From Streptomyces sp. MZ04 (GTDB lineage Bacteria > Actinomycetota > Actinomycetes > Streptomycetales > Streptomycetaceae): 64,000 nt of DNA. A program made the translations under genes and the position numbers. Below are positions 50,502 through 59,747 of this stretch, one piece after another. Every line of letters starts with the position of its first letter. Positions within the stretch are counted from its first letter, which is position 1. Location of the stretch: NCBI RefSeq assembly GCF_004684775.1, contig NZ_SRIC01000005.1:1-64000 (forward strand). Direction: 5' to 3'. A model generated the notes under the pieces. The model saw nothing but the letters and a program-made list of their open reading frames with translations, had not been told where the DNA came from and made no database searches.

Positions 50502-52141
50502 TGGACCTGTCCCCGTGGGCGCTGCCCGCCGGCCTCGCCGTCGCAGGGATCGGCGCGGCCGTAACCGTCGGCATGCTGCTCGGCCACCGGCGCCGCGCCA
50601 ATCAGCAGCACGCCACCGCCGAGGAACGCGCCCAGCTCGCCCTGCAAAACCGCCAGGCCTGGCAGCGCCGTCTGGCCGTGATCGCGCTCGCCATCGGCTG
50701 CGTGATGATGTTCGTCCTCGCGGGCATCGCCGCCTGGCTCAGCTTTGGGGCGCAGCGCGAGTACGCCCACGCACACAACGGAGGGGACTGGGACGCGGCG
50801 ACCGGGTTCGCGCTGCTGCTGGACGCCGGCGCGCTGAGCCTGTCCCTGATCCGCTTCTTCGAGGCCCTCACCCTGCGCTCCTCCGGCATCACCCGGATCC
50901 TGCTGCTGGGATTCGTCAGCGCCTCGGCGGCGATGAACCTGCTCCACGCGCCAGAAGCGGGCGCCGGGAGCGCCTTCCTCGCGGTGGTGCCGCCGTTGGT
51001 CTACGCCGTGCTGCTCGAGATGCTGCTCTACAAGATCGAGCAGGTGATCATGGGCCGGCAGAAGCGGCGCAAGGCCGGTAGGGAACGGGGCTACAGCCTT
51101 CTGCTGTGGCTGCCCTGGCCGATCGGCGCTCCCGTGCGGATGTGGCAGGCGTGGAGGAAGGAGCTGATCTCGACGGTCGACAACGTCCGCGTGACCGGAT
51201 CCCGGCGCCCGCTGCCGGCGGCGGTCGAGCCCGTCCCGACGACGCCTCCGCCCGCGGCCGTCGTCGACGTGCCGCTGGAGAACACCGGTACTGTCCCGCC
51301 CTCTTCCCCCGCCGTAGCCGCCGTGGGCAAAGGGATGACGCCCGTGGTGAACCCTTTGCCCGCCGCTGCCCAGCCGCCTGCCGAGCAGGGCGTGCAGCCC
51401 TCCGTTCCCGCAGCCACCGCCGCACCGCTGCCCGCGGCCGCGGTCAGCGAACCTGCCGCGCCGACCGAGAAGGATGGCGACCACGGGGCATCGTTCGCGG
51501 CCGCCGTCGCCGACTCCGGCGCCACCCCGGAACCCGAACCGGTTACGGAGGCCGCCCAGCCAGCGCCCGCCCCTGAGCCTGAGACCGAGCCGGCTGCCCC
51601 CAAAGCGGAGACCGACCCCGGCCCCGGAGCAGAGGAAGGAGAGCGGTTCGCGACTGGCTCCGAGAGCTTCGCACAGGAGACAGAGGACAGCGCCGCCGCA
51701 CACGGCGAGGCCCAAGCAGGGGCGTCAGCCGACGAAGACCCTGAAGGCAGGGAGCCCGACACGCAGCACGAGCACGCCTCCTCCGGAACCGGCGACGATG
51801 CCGTGCGCGGGCAGCAACGCATCCAGATCGACCTGTCCACGCTCCCGAAGGATGAAGGGCCGCGGCAGCTCGCCGAGCGGATCTATGTCGCCCACCACGT
51901 CGCGGGACTGCCGCTGGACAAAGGCGACTTGGCCAGGTGGGCGGGATACACGAACCCACGCTCGGGCGGCAACGAGTACCGGCGACTGGTGAAGGAGTAC
52001 GGGCCGATCCTGGAGAGAAGAGGGGCTGCGTACGTGGACCTGGACTGGTCCAGCCTCGACCAGCAGAGCCAACCGGCCGCCTCGCAGACCGGAAAGGCCG
52101 AGCACCTTCAGCATGTCGAAGAAGGGGCCCAGGCCGCCTAA
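50501..52141 (+). CDS. DUF2637 membrane protein with C-terminal winged helix
   Basis: 546 residues from ATG 50501 with AAGGAGG at 50488-50494. Four membrane helices in the N-terminal 190 residues (LPAGLAVAGIGAAVTVGML, LAVIALAIGCVMMFVLAGIAAW, a helix near 108-135, and a helix near 140-180) match the DUF2637 proteins common in Streptomyces conjugative elements (SpdB-like neighbourhood). A ~200-residue Pro/Ala/Glu linker follows, then a DNA-binding-like end: RQLAERIYVAHHVAGLPLDK, DLARWAGYTN, EYRRLVKEYGPILERRG. A membrane-tethered DNA-binding role is inferred. Confidence 0.82.
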   Translation: MDLSPWALPAGLAVAGIGAAVTVGMLLGHRRRANQQHATAEERAQLALQNRQAWQRRLAVIALAIGCVMMFVLAGIAAWLSFGAQREYAHAHNGGDWDAATGFALLLDAGALSLSLIRFFEALTLRSSGITRILLLGFVSASAAMNLLHAPEAGAGSAFLAVVPPLVYAVLLEMLLYKIEQVIMGRQKRRKAGRERGYSLLLWLPWPIGAPVRMWQAWRKELISTVDNVRVTGSRRPLPAAVEPVPTTPPPAAVVDVPLENTGTVPPSSPAVAAVGKGMTPVVNPLPAAAQPPAEQGVQPSVPAATAAPLPAAAVSEPAAPTEKDGDHGASFAAAVADSGATPEPEPVTEAAQPAPAPEPETEPAAPKAETDPGPGAEEGERFATGSESFAQETEDSAAAHGEAQAGASADEDPEGREPDTQHEHASSGTGDDAVRGQQRIQIDLSTLPKDEGPRQLAERIYVAHHVAGLPLDKGDLARWAGYTNPRSGGNEYRRLVKEYGPILERRGAAYVDLDWSSLDQQSQPAASQTGKAEHLQHVEEGAQAA

Positions 52142-52240
52142 CACCCGCCCCGACCGGCGGTGTTGATCGGTCTGCCGCCCGGCGCTGGACAGGGCCGGTA
52201 ATCTCGGAGCGGCAGGACATGGGCGGAGTAGGGGGACGGG

Positions 52241-53542
52241 ATGAGCGGCCGCTGGCACCAAGCGATCGCCGAGCTGCGCGCCCAGGGCGACGCGGCTCGC
52301 GCCGCCACCCGACGTGTTCGCGAGATCGACACAGACGCCACGATCAGTGAACGCAACACCGCCGTCGCAATCAAGCACACGGCCGAGACTGACTATCTGC
52401 GCAGCGCCCTCATCCTGTTGCACGTTCATCTCGCCGATCGGCGCCCGCCCCGGCGACTGCCCGTCGCCCGGGTGTGGCCGTGCCTCCGCGACGCGTGGAG
52501 GGACCAGGCGCTGAACCGGCTCGGCGGGGTGTGGCGGACCATTCCCCGGCGTGGCGCACTGGAGCAGGTGCGCAGCGCACCGCCCGAGCCGCTGCTCGAC
52601 GCCGTGATCGAGCAGGCCGAGGCCCTGCAGGCCAGCCTCACCGGCCACCGGCGGCGTGATCGGATGTACGAGTCGTACATCCCCTCCCCGACCAGCAGCC
52701 CGATCGACGAGCTCGTCGGCAACGCCGGCCGGTCCGCCCCCACTCTGCCCGGCTTCCCTGACCCCGGGCACCCTCTGAACCGTGCCTTTCCGCGCGGGCA
52801 AGGGACGCGTATCCGGCCCGACAGGATCGCCGCGTTCAACCAGCTGGCGACTGACCGGGCTAGCGTGCACCAGCGGGCCCTCGCCTTCGGCGACGCGGTC
52901 CTGGCCCTGCTCGTCGAACACCGCGCGGATGGCGTCCGACCGCAGGCGGGGAAGCTGCGTGGCGTCGGCCGCTGGGTGGCACGCGAACAAGCACTGGTCC
53001 CACACCGGCCGACGTGGCCGGACAAGCTCAGCGTCTTCCAGATCGCGACGCTGGCCGGACTGGCGCTGTTGGTGATGACATGCACCGGGCTGCCGCTCAC
53101 CTTCGGTCAACGCGCCCAGGTGTTGGCGTCCCACGGCACGCTGCTGTTCCTGGCGGCGGGTGCCATCGTGGGCCTTGGCATCGGAGCCATCTACCGGTTC
53201 GGACCGAAGCTGATCCAGGCACCCGGTGTCCGCGCCGCGGTGCCGGGGGCCGTCGCCGCCGTTGTCGCCCTCTTCGTGGGGCAGGGGCAGGGGCCCGTCG
53301 CCGACCACTTCTTTGCCGGTCCCTACGACCGGTACGAGCGGGAGTACACGGACGGATGCCTGGCGGCCAGCCCGTACCGGCATGACGCCGTCCAGTCGCG
53401 CGTCAGTGACGGCGTGCTCATCGTCGTTCCGATCGGCGGCGGCACGACGCTGCGCCTGGGCCCGGCGGAGGACGGCGGCATGCACCCGCTGCGTCCCGTT
53501 GGCCGGGCCACCCGGACGGTGCTCGACAAGTACGGGTGCTGA
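52241..53542 (+). CDS. Membrane protein with helical cytoplasmic domain
   Basis: 433 residues from ATG 52241 (a GGACGGG purine stretch precedes). The first ~250 residues are charged helices (AIAELRAQGDAARAATRRVR, DRRPPRRLPVARVWPCLRDA). Three membrane helices lie at about 265-283, 298-317 and 328-345, and the last ~90 residues probably sit outside, with a Cys at the very end (KYGC) and a Cys in DGCLAASP. Unrecognised. It follows the Tad/DUF2637 set in the same direction and may belong to it. Confidence 0.75.
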   Translation: MSGRWHQAIAELRAQGDAARAATRRVREIDTDATISERNTAVAIKHTAETDYLRSALILLHVHLADRRPPRRLPVARVWPCLRDAWRDQALNRLGGVWRTIPRRGALEQVRSAPPEPLLDAVIEQAEALQASLTGHRRRDRMYESYIPSPTSSPIDELVGNAGRSAPTLPGFPDPGHPLNRAFPRGQGTRIRPDRIAAFNQLATDRASVHQRALAFGDAVLALLVEHRADGVRPQAGKLRGVGRWVAREQALVPHRPTWPDKLSVFQIATLAGLALLVMTCTGLPLTFGQRAQVLASHGTLLFLAAGAIVGLGIGAIYRFGPKLIQAPGVRAAVPGAVAAVVALFVGQGQGPVADHFFAGPYDRYEREYTDGCLAASPYRHDAVQSRVSDGVLIVVPIGGGTTLRLGPAEDGGMHPLRPVGRATRTVLDKYGC

Positions 53543-53648
53543 CCGGGCACTTGGCCGAGGACTGCGACGGCCCTGGATGCCAGCGCCTGCCAGTCGAGCG
53601 GAAGAAGGGCATGTGCTCGGCGGGTTCACGCACCGGGAGTCCGGGGCC

Positions 53649-54434
53649 CTACGGCTTCTGGGCGACTCCGACATAGAGGGGCACCTGCGCGTCGTTGATC
53701 TCTTGGTCGGGATCCGGGTGCCACCTGGTGGCGACCTGTACACCTGGGTCGACGAGCTCAAGCCCGTCGAAGAACCGAGCGAACTCGTCGCGGGAGCGTA
53801 CTTGGGCAGGGACACCACTCTTGCGATAGATCTCAACGGCCTTGTCCCAGGCCGCGGGATCGAAGTCCCCTGTCACATGCGAGAGCATGAGGAAACTCCC
53901 GGAAGGAAGGGAGGACAACAGCTCGCGGACGAGCTCGTAAGGTTTGTGCTCGTCGGAGACGAAGTGCAGTAGGGCAACGAGTGAAAGTGCAACCGGTCCC
54001 TCGAAGTTGAGGGTCGCCCTAGCGTCCTCGATGATCTTTTCGGGCTCCCGGACATCTGCCTCGATGTACTGGGTCTTCCCCTCGGGTGTGCTCCGCAGAA
54101 GGGCCTCTGCGTGGCGGAGAACGACGGGGTCGTTGTCTACGTAGACCACATGCGCCCTTGGGCTGACCGCTTGGACGACCTGATGGAGATTGGGCTCGGT
54201 CGGGATGCCAGTTCCGATGTCCAGGAACTGATGGATTCCGCGGTCGGCCAAGAATCGAGAAGCTCGATGCATGAACCTCCTGTTGGCCTGCGCGACGACC
54301 TTGATATGCGGAACCAGGGATATCACCCGCCCGGCAGCCTCCTCGTCGACGGGATAGCTGTCCTTCCCGCCGAGGTAGTAGTCGTACATGCGGGCCGGGT
54401 GGGGGCGGCTGGTGTCGATTGGCCGTAAGGTCAT
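53649..54434 (-). CDS. DUF574-family SAM-dependent methyltransferase
   Basis: 261 residues. It starts TLRPIDTSRPHPARMYDYYLGGKDSY, the hallmark of this actinobacterial family (PF04672). SAM motif I is FLDIGTGIPTEPNLHQVVQA with the following acidic VYVDNDPVV, and LSLVALLHFVSD is motif IV. AAGGAAG precedes the ATG. Substrate unknown in the family. Leftward, with the DUF397/XRE pair upstream in the same direction, a very common Streptomyces neighbourhood. Confidence 0.92.
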   Translation of the reverse strand: MTLRPIDTSRPHPARMYDYYLGGKDSYPVDEEAAGRVISLVPHIKVVAQANRRFMHRASRFLADRGIHQFLDIGTGIPTEPNLHQVVQAVSPRAHVVYVDNDPVVLRHAEALLRSTPEGKTQYIEADVREPEKIIEDARATLNFEGPVALSLVALLHFVSDEHKPYELVRELLSSLPSGSFLMLSHVTGDFDPAAWDKAVEIYRKSGVPAQVRSRDEFARFFDGLELVDPGVQVATRWHPDPDQEINDAQVPLYVGVAQKP

Positions 54435-54497
54435 GCCTCTTCCTTCATTCTGTTTGGAGCTCTTACTGACTTTGCTGCTGGTCGCACCCTGTCTGGG

Positions 54498-54728
54498 TCA
54501 GGAGAGGAGGTAGTCTGCTTCGCCAGCTTTGGCTCCGGTGATGAAGGCGTTGATCTCTTCCTCCGTGTAGATGAGGGCGGGTCCGTCTGGCTCTTTCGAC
54601 TGCCGCAGGGCCACACGTCCATCTCCGAGCTTCTTTGCCTCAACACAGTTGCCGCCGTTGGTGCCGCTCCAGGGCTTCAGCCACTCCTCTGTGCCCAGTT
54701 CAGAGGCGGCGCTCAGGACAAAACTCAT
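54498..54728 (-). CDS. DUF397 protein
   Basis: 76 residues from ATG 54728 with AAGGAG upstream. WLKPWSGTNGGNCVEAKKL followed by VALRQSKEPDGPALIYTEEE is the DUF397 signature. Usually encoded directly after an XRE/DUF5753 regulator, as here (ATGA overlap), and thought to act as its small partner (BldB-like, or a toxin-antitoxin-like pair). Confidence 0.92.
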   Translation of the reverse strand: MSFVLSAASELGTEEWLKPWSGTNGGNCVEAKKLGDGRVALRQSKEPDGPALIYTEEEINAFITGAKAGEADYLLS

Positions 54729-55594
54729 GGGTATAGCTCCTTGCAAATGTCACCAAGGAATCTCTTGGTGTCTTCCTTTGATAGTGCGTACACGCTCATC
54801 TCGCCCAAGGCTTCGCGAAAGAGCGCGACCTCTTCTTTCTCCTCGCCGTAGGCGGCGCGGCTCAAGCTGTCGGTGCAGACGACGTCCGGAAGCTCCGGAA
54901 TGTCGAACCGGAAGATGGTGAACGGTCCGAATGCGCCCGGATGAAGCCCTGCCGAGAAGGGGCATACCTGCAGCGTCACATTAGGCAGGTCGGCCATCTC
55001 CAGCAGATGATCAATCTGACCTCGCATTACGTCCGAACTGCCCGCTGGTCGACGGAGAACTGTCTCGTCCAGAACCGCCCACAGCTGAGGCGGCGACGGA
55101 TCCGTGCGCGTGAGGAGCGCTTGGCGTGCGGCGCGCAGATCGACCCGCCGCTCCAGGACATCAGAAGACATGCGGGGAAGGCCGCGCTCCAGCACGGCGC
55201 GTGCGTAGGCCGGCGTTTGGAGAAGGCCAGGGACAACGGCGGGCTCGTAGGTGCGGATGTTGGTTGCGGCGGTTTCCAACGAGACATGCACGCCGAACCA
55301 GGCAGGCAGTACATCGCGGAAGCTCTGCCACCAGCCAGGCGTCGTTGCCTGGTCGAGCAGGTGGAGGAACTCTTCGGTCTCCGACTGGCTGACGCCATAG
55401 ATTTCAAGCAGCGCTTTTGCGGTCGTGTACTTCAGCGCCGTTTCGGACTTTTCCATCCTTGTGATCGTCGACGGGGACATGCGCAGACGTTTGGCGGCCT
55501 GCGCTGCCGTGAACCCGGCTGCGTCGCGCAGGGCGGCCAGTCGTCGGCCGAGGACGATCTCCAGCACCGTCGGGGCCGACCTTGGTTCACTCAT
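54725..55594 (-). CDS. XRE-family regulator with DUF5753 domain
   Basis: 289 residues from ATG 55594; the long upstream extension of the frame was rejected because it crosses the probable promoter. HTH in residues 14-70 (LAALRDAAGFTAAQAAKRLR, SPSTITRMEKSE), then the DUF5753 ligand-like domain (EPAVVPGLLQTPAYARAVL, TLQVCPFSAGLHPGAFGPFT). Overlaps the DUF397 gene by ATGA. Members control development or antibiotic production in Streptomyces. Confidence 0.93.
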   Translation of the reverse strand: MSEPRSAPTVLEIVLGRRLAALRDAAGFTAAQAAKRLRMSPSTITRMEKSETALKYTTAKALLEIYGVSQSETEEFLHLLDQATTPGWWQSFRDVLPAWFGVHVSLETAATNIRTYEPAVVPGLLQTPAYARAVLERGLPRMSSDVLERRVDLRAARQALLTRTDPSPPQLWAVLDETVLRRPAGSSDVMRGQIDHLLEMADLPNVTLQVCPFSAGLHPGAFGPFTIFRFDIPELPDVVCTDSLSRAAYGEEKEEVALFREALGEMSVYALSKEDTKRFLGDICKELYP

Positions 55595-55674
55595 GTCGGG
55601 CCTCGCTCCCGTCCGGCGGCGGTCGTTCGGTGCAGTGTGCCACGGCACTCGTAAGGCAGCCAGACTGCAGCTCG

Positions 55675-55730
55675 AACTATGCATGTTGCAGAGTGAGGGT
55701 TGCCAACTCCATAGAGTGGCGAGCATAGTT
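55675..55730. promoter_or_regulatory. Inverted repeat AACTATGC ... GCATAGTT in divergent spacer
   Basis: AACTATGC (55675-55682) and GCATAGTT (55723-55730) are perfect inverted copies about 40 nt apart, between the leftward XRE gene and the rightward orphan-domain gene. Between them is a GTTGC direct repeat. Candidate operator for the XRE/DUF5753 protein. Confidence 0.5.
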
Positions 55731-55797
55731 GCGTCGTGACCCAGCTCACGTAGCCCGGATGCACGCTCTATCACCTTCACCCCCAGGAAGGTTCGAG

Positions 55798-56175
55798 ATG
55801 CCCGCCCGCCCCACGCTGTTCCGCCTGCTGGTACAGGAGCGCCAATGGGACAACTGGTGTGTATTTGCTGGGCACTTCGCGCGGGCAGCCCAAGATGTGG
55901 CAGTCACGTCTGACTCGCCGGCGCTGATGGGCGTCACCGTCGCCCGGCGCACCTTCGACCGGTGGATGGCCGACGAAGTGCACGGCGTGCCGCAGTGTCA
56001 CACCCGGGCGGTCCTGGAGCACCTTCTCGGGTTCCCCTGCGCCGAGCTATTCGGCGCGGCCTCGGCTGGCGAGCCTGACCGGCGTTCCGATGCTGACGTT
56101 CGACGAGCTGGGCCGACACGGCCAGGTCCTGGAGGCGCACACGATGCCGATGTCGTTGTTCTGCAAGATGGTTAA
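55798..56175 (+). CDS. Orphan copy of a regulator N-terminal domain
   Basis: Up to 125 residues from ATG 55798 with AGGAAGG at 55785-55791. The first ~85 residues ([52 protein letters not shown]) match the N-terminal domains of the two larger genes that follow (56144 and 58327). The last ~40 residues are Arg/Asp/Pro-rich, overlap the next gene's start in another frame and look non-homologous. This is a truncated duplicate, possibly a stand-alone DNA-binding or decoy domain. Confidence 0.7.
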   Translation: MPARPTLFRLLVQERQWDNWCVFAGHFARAAQDVAVTSDSPALMGVTVARRTFDRWMADEVHGVPQCHTRAVLEHLLGFPCAELFGAASAGEPDRRSDADVRRAGPTRPGPGGAHDADVVVLQDG

Positions 56176-57520
56176 GGAGCGGCACTGGACCGCACTCGAG
56201 ACCTTCAGTACCCACTTCACCAAAGCGGCACGGGAGCTGGCCGAGCAGACCGGTGACCGTCACCTCGCGGCTGTCTCTGTCACCCGCCGGACCTTCGAAC
56301 GGTGGCTGGCCGGCGAGCTGAGGGGACTGCCGCAGAAGAACACCCGGATCATTCTGGAGCACCTCTTCGAGCGGCCCGTCTCGGAGCTGTTCGCTACCCC
56401 GAACAGCAGAGTTAAGGCTGCGACCCGCCCCAGACTCACGGCTCCGGCGGGCTCGCCGCCTGCCGCCCTGCCTTCCGAAGACACGCCCGGCGGCGCCTTT
56501 GACGACGCGCATGCGGTGATCGCGCAGACGCAGTTGCTGACCAGTTCCAGCACCGATGCGGCGATGCTGGAACTGCTCAGCGGGCAGCTCCAGGGGATCG
56601 TCGACCGCTACGAGAGCCGCGGTCCTCAGATGTTGGCCGGTGAGGCGCGAGTCCTTCGGGGCACACTGCATGGGCTACTGGGCAGCCAGCACTTACCGGC
56701 CGTGCATGCTGAGCTGTTCGGGCTCACCGGGCGGGCGGCAGGCCTCTTGGCCTATATGGCCGTCAACGCCGGAGCCGAACCTGCTGTTGCGGAAGCGTAC
56801 TGCGCGGAGGCCGAGTTGCTCGCCGAGCACATCGGCGATACCCAGCTCCGAATGTGGGCTGCTGGCACCCGGTCGCTGAGCCTGTACTACCAGCATCGTT
56901 ACAGCGAGGCTGATGCGGCGGCCGCCGCCGGAATCGACCTGGCGCCCGACGATGGCCAGGCCATCCGGCTCCTGATCAACGGACGAGCGCGCGCTCTGGC
57001 CCGACTCGGCGACCGGAGGGGCGCGGAGCGGGCCATCGGGAGAGCGCAGGACGTCTCCGAACGCCAGCCCTCCCTGCCCTCAGGAATCACCTCGTGCATC
57101 TCCTTTGCTCCCTACAGCCTGGCCCGCACCCTGGCCAACGAGATCACCGCGCGGCTGTCCCTCAACGACACCGGCGAAGTTCTTTCCTGCGCCGACCAGA
57201 TCGACGGTTTGCTCGAGAAGTCCGATTCCGAGTGGAGCCGGGCGCTGGTTCGTCTTGATGTTGCCGCGGCGCTTCTCCAGCACAAGCAGCCGGAGGTGGA
57301 ACACGCCATGGCACTGGGGCGGCGTGCGCTCCACGCCGGAACCACAGCACCCATCGCATCTGTATGGCAGAGGGCGAACGAGTTGTACGAGCGCGCCGCG
57401 CGCTGGCATGCCGAGCCCGATGTAAGCGACTATGCCGAAGGACTTCGGACCTGGCGCTCACACCCTCAGGCCAAATCGATCGTCAGCGGTTCGGGCGCGG
57501 AACTCGCGCTGCAGCAGTGA
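56144..57520 (+). CDS. TPR-type regulator, paralogue 1
   Basis: 458 residues from ATG 56144 with GGAGG at 56131-56135. N-terminal domain about 1-85 (LFCKMVKERHWTALETFS, VTRRTFERWLAGEL, TRIILEHLFERPVSELF), a Pro-rich linker, then helical repeats (AEAYCAEAELLAEHIGDTQL, DAAAAAGIDLAPDDGQAIRL, RAIGRAQDVSERQPSLPSG). The layout is that of Streptomyces HTH-TPR regulators, although the N-terminal domain is not a textbook XRE HTH. Followed after 14 nt by a 2H phosphoesterase gene. Confidence 0.8.
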   Translation: MPMSLFCKMVKERHWTALETFSTHFTKAARELAEQTGDRHLAAVSVTRRTFERWLAGELRGLPQKNTRIILEHLFERPVSELFATPNSRVKAATRPRLTAPAGSPPAALPSEDTPGGAFDDAHAVIAQTQLLTSSSTDAAMLELLSGQLQGIVDRYESRGPQMLAGEARVLRGTLHGLLGSQHLPAVHAELFGLTGRAAGLLAYMAVNAGAEPAVAEAYCAEAELLAEHIGDTQLRMWAAGTRSLSLYYQHRYSEADAAAAAGIDLAPDDGQAIRLLINGRARALARLGDRRGAERAIGRAQDVSERQPSLPSGITSCISFAPYSLARTLANEITARLSLNDTGEVLSCADQIDGLLEKSDSEWSRALVRLDVAAALLQHKQPEVEHAMALGRRALHAGTTAPIASVWQRANELYERAARWHAEPDVSDYAEGLRTWRSHPQAKSIVSGSGAELALQQ

Positions 57521-57534
57521 GAATGAGGAGAGTC

Positions 57535-58293
57535 GTGACGCCCGAACTGGACGTCTACCCCGGAGCGTTTCCGCACCGGCCGCCACCAGACCTCGACAGC
57601 GCCGGGCCACTCGTGGAACACGACTGGCAGGCGTTCACTGCCGTCGAGCAGATGACCAATCACTGGGCGCGTCCCGGGTGGACCGAGGGGTACCGTGCCT
57701 ACTACTGGATGCTGACGTTCCCCGATGCCGCTGACCTGCTCAGCCGCGCGAAGGTCTGCCAGGACGAACTAGCGCACCTGGGCATGGACCCCGTACCCGA
57801 GGACGGTCTCCATGTGACGATGACCCGCATTGGAAGCACCACCCTGGTGTCGAATGGTCAGGTCCGGTTCCTTGCTGACCTGGCGCAAGAGCTGCCGTGC
57901 ACCACCTTCCAGATCGCCGCCCATCCCTTGGCCGGCTCGCGGGGGGCCGTGCGGTTCTCTCTCGCGCCGTGGTCGCCGCTGGTCTGCCTCCATGCCGCCC
58001 TCAGCGAGATCGGCCAGCGCGTGGGCGTCCCCGGAGGAAAGCCCACGGCCGCCTTCCGGCCTCACCTGGGTGTCCAGTACAGCAACCGGGAGCGCCCCGC
58101 TGCGCCCGTGATCGAAAGTGTTGCTCGCCTGCGCGGTCTCGAACCGGTCTCCTTGGAGATCAGCAGTGTGGAACTCGTCGAACTCCGGCGCACCACCGGC
58201 GCCTTGCCGACCTACCGCTGGCGCGTCGTACGGAGCGTTCCCCTGCGCCCACGGTCGGACCTACCCACCCCGTCCGGCCAGCAGCAGGGCTGA
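57535..58293 (+). CDS. 2H phosphoesterase (2'-5' RNA ligase-like), altered second motif
   Basis: 252 residues from GTG 57535 with GAGGAG at 57525-57530. First motif HVTMTRIG (His93, Thr95) is standard; the second, HLGVQYS (His177), has Gly where Thr or Ser is expected. Size and strand order fit the LigT/CPDase family. It could act on a cyclic nucleotide or RNA 2',3'-cyclic phosphate; the altered motif may lower activity. It sits between two paralogous regulators, suggesting they control or sense its product. Confidence 0.78.
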   Translation: MTPELDVYPGAFPHRPPPDLDSAGPLVEHDWQAFTAVEQMTNHWARPGWTEGYRAYYWMLTFPDAADLLSRAKVCQDELAHLGMDPVPEDGLHVTMTRIGSTTLVSNGQVRFLADLAQELPCTTFQIAAHPLAGSRGAVRFSLAPWSPLVCLHAALSEIGQRVGVPGGKPTAAFRPHLGVQYSNRERPAAPVIESVARLRGLEPVSLEISSVELVELRRTTGALPTYRWRVVRSVPLRPRSDLPTPSGQQQG

Positions 58294-58326
58294 CGGGGCC
58301 AGCCTGGTTGGGGTGAGCAGCGCACG

Positions 58327-59736
58327 ATGCACACGATCCGGATGACGTTGTTCCGCCAGCTGGTTCAGGAGCGGCACTGGACCGAGCTCGAGACGTTCAG
58401 CCCTCACTTCTCCAAAGCAGCACGGGAGCTGGCCGAGCAGACCGGGAATCGCCGCCTGAGGGATGTCTCCGTCGCTCGCCGTACCTTCGATCGGTGGATG
58501 GCCGGTGGGCTGAAGGGCCTGCCACAACGGGACACTCGGGCCATCCTGGAGCACCTTCTCCAGCAGCCCGCCGCGCTGCTGTTCGAAGCTCCCGCCGCAC
58601 CCGGTGATCGCGATGTTGAGCAACCGCCTGCAGACAGGCGCACTGCTTCTCTCACCTCCCCTGGGTCGGGACCGCGCCAAGGGGGAATCCTCACCCCAGA
58701 CCCGCTCTTCCCACAGGAAGGCGCAGATGTGGACCGACGCCAGCTGCTCCTGGCCGGCAGCGCCGCGGCACTTCCGCTCCTTCCAGGGCAACCCGGGATC
58801 TCCGCACGGCCTCACCTCCACCAGATGACGCCGGACGAGGACGAGGTTCTCCTCTGCCATCTGCGCGAGATGTGGCACATGCTCGTCCAGAGCGACAACC
58901 TCCTAGGCCCCCGGCACGCCCTTGAGGGTGTCCACCAACACCTCGGCGTCCTCCAGGACCTCCTCGAGTGCGCCAGCCCTCACCTGCGCGATGATGTCCT
59001 GGTCCTGGCCGCCCGCTATGCCGAGTCCGCAGCCTGGCTCCACGAGGACAACGCAGCCGACACCGAAGGCACCGCCCAGGCCGCGCACTGGACCAACCAG
59101 GCCATGGCGTGGGCAGTCGAAGCTGGCGACAACGTCATGACCGCCTGGACCCTGTTCCGGCGTGCCCAACAGGCCACCGCCGCTGGTCGCTCCGCCCAGA
59201 GCATCAGCCTCTCCCGCGCCGTCCAACGCTATGACCGCATCCTCACCCCGCAGATGCGCGCGGCCGCCCTCCAGCAGGAAGCCCACGGCTACGCCCTCGC
59301 CGGAGAGGAAGTGGCCTGCCACCGACTCATTGATCAGGCCGAGGCCTTCGCCGCACGACCCGAGACCGCTGGCGACGGCCGCAGCGGTCATGGCGACTTC
59401 GCGACCCTGGCGTACCTTGAGGGCCAGCGCGCGAACTGCTGGCTCCTCCTGAACCTCCCGAACCGCGCCGTCCCAATCCTGTCCGCCGCACTCGCCGCCA
59501 TGCCCCAGGTCTACCGTCGTGACCGCGGCCTCCTTCACGCTCGCCTGGCCACGGCCCATGCTCGGACCGATGCCATGGACCAAGGCGTCGACCACGCCCA
59601 CAAGGCGCTGGCTATCGCCCGCAGCGGCGGATCGGCGCGCACCCTCCGTGAGACGATCGCCGCCGTTGACGCGATGCGGTCCGCCCCTGACACCCCCGGG
59701 GTGGCCGAGCTGATCAGGGCCGTCGCGCAGAGGTGA
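58327..59736 (+). CDS. TPR-type regulator, paralogue 2
   Basis: 469 residues from ATG 58327 (ATG 58342 also possible). N-terminal domain about 5-90 is 60-70 percent identical by eye to paralogue 1 ([44 protein letters not shown]). A linker with [17 protein letters not shown] then leads to helical repeats ([54 protein letters not shown]). The [16 protein letters not shown] segment recalls the RRNFL... linker of the XRE-TPR protein at 13474. Confidence 0.82.
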   Translation: MHTIRMTLFRQLVQERHWTELETFSPHFSKAARELAEQTGNRRLRDVSVARRTFDRWMAGGLKGLPQRDTRAILEHLLQQPAALLFEAPAAPGDRDVEQPPADRRTASLTSPGSGPRQGGILTPDPLFPQEGADVDRRQLLLAGSAAALPLLPGQPGISARPHLHQMTPDEDEVLLCHLREMWHMLVQSDNLLGPRHALEGVHQHLGVLQDLLECASPHLRDDVLVLAARYAESAAWLHEDNAADTEGTAQAAHWTNQAMAWAVEAGDNVMTAWTLFRRAQQATAAGRSAQSISLSRAVQRYDRILTPQMRAAALQQEAHGYALAGEEVACHRLIDQAEAFAARPETAGDGRSGHGDFATLAYLEGQRANCWLLLNLPNRAVPILSAALAAMPQVYRRDRGLLHARLATAHARTDAMDQGVDHAHKALAIARSGGSARTLRETIAAVDAMRSAPDTPGVAELIRAVAQR

Positions 59737-59747
59737 GGGAGGGGTCT

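Noticed and set aside
51725-53836. 703-codon leftward open frame
   Set aside because: It spans the ends of three genes on both strands, with no ribosome site and no recognisable domain.
55595-55780. 62-codon N-terminal extension of the XRE/DUF5753 gene
   Set aside because: It crosses the probable promoter and the inverted repeat, and the family normally starts a few residues before the HTH, as ATG 55594 does.
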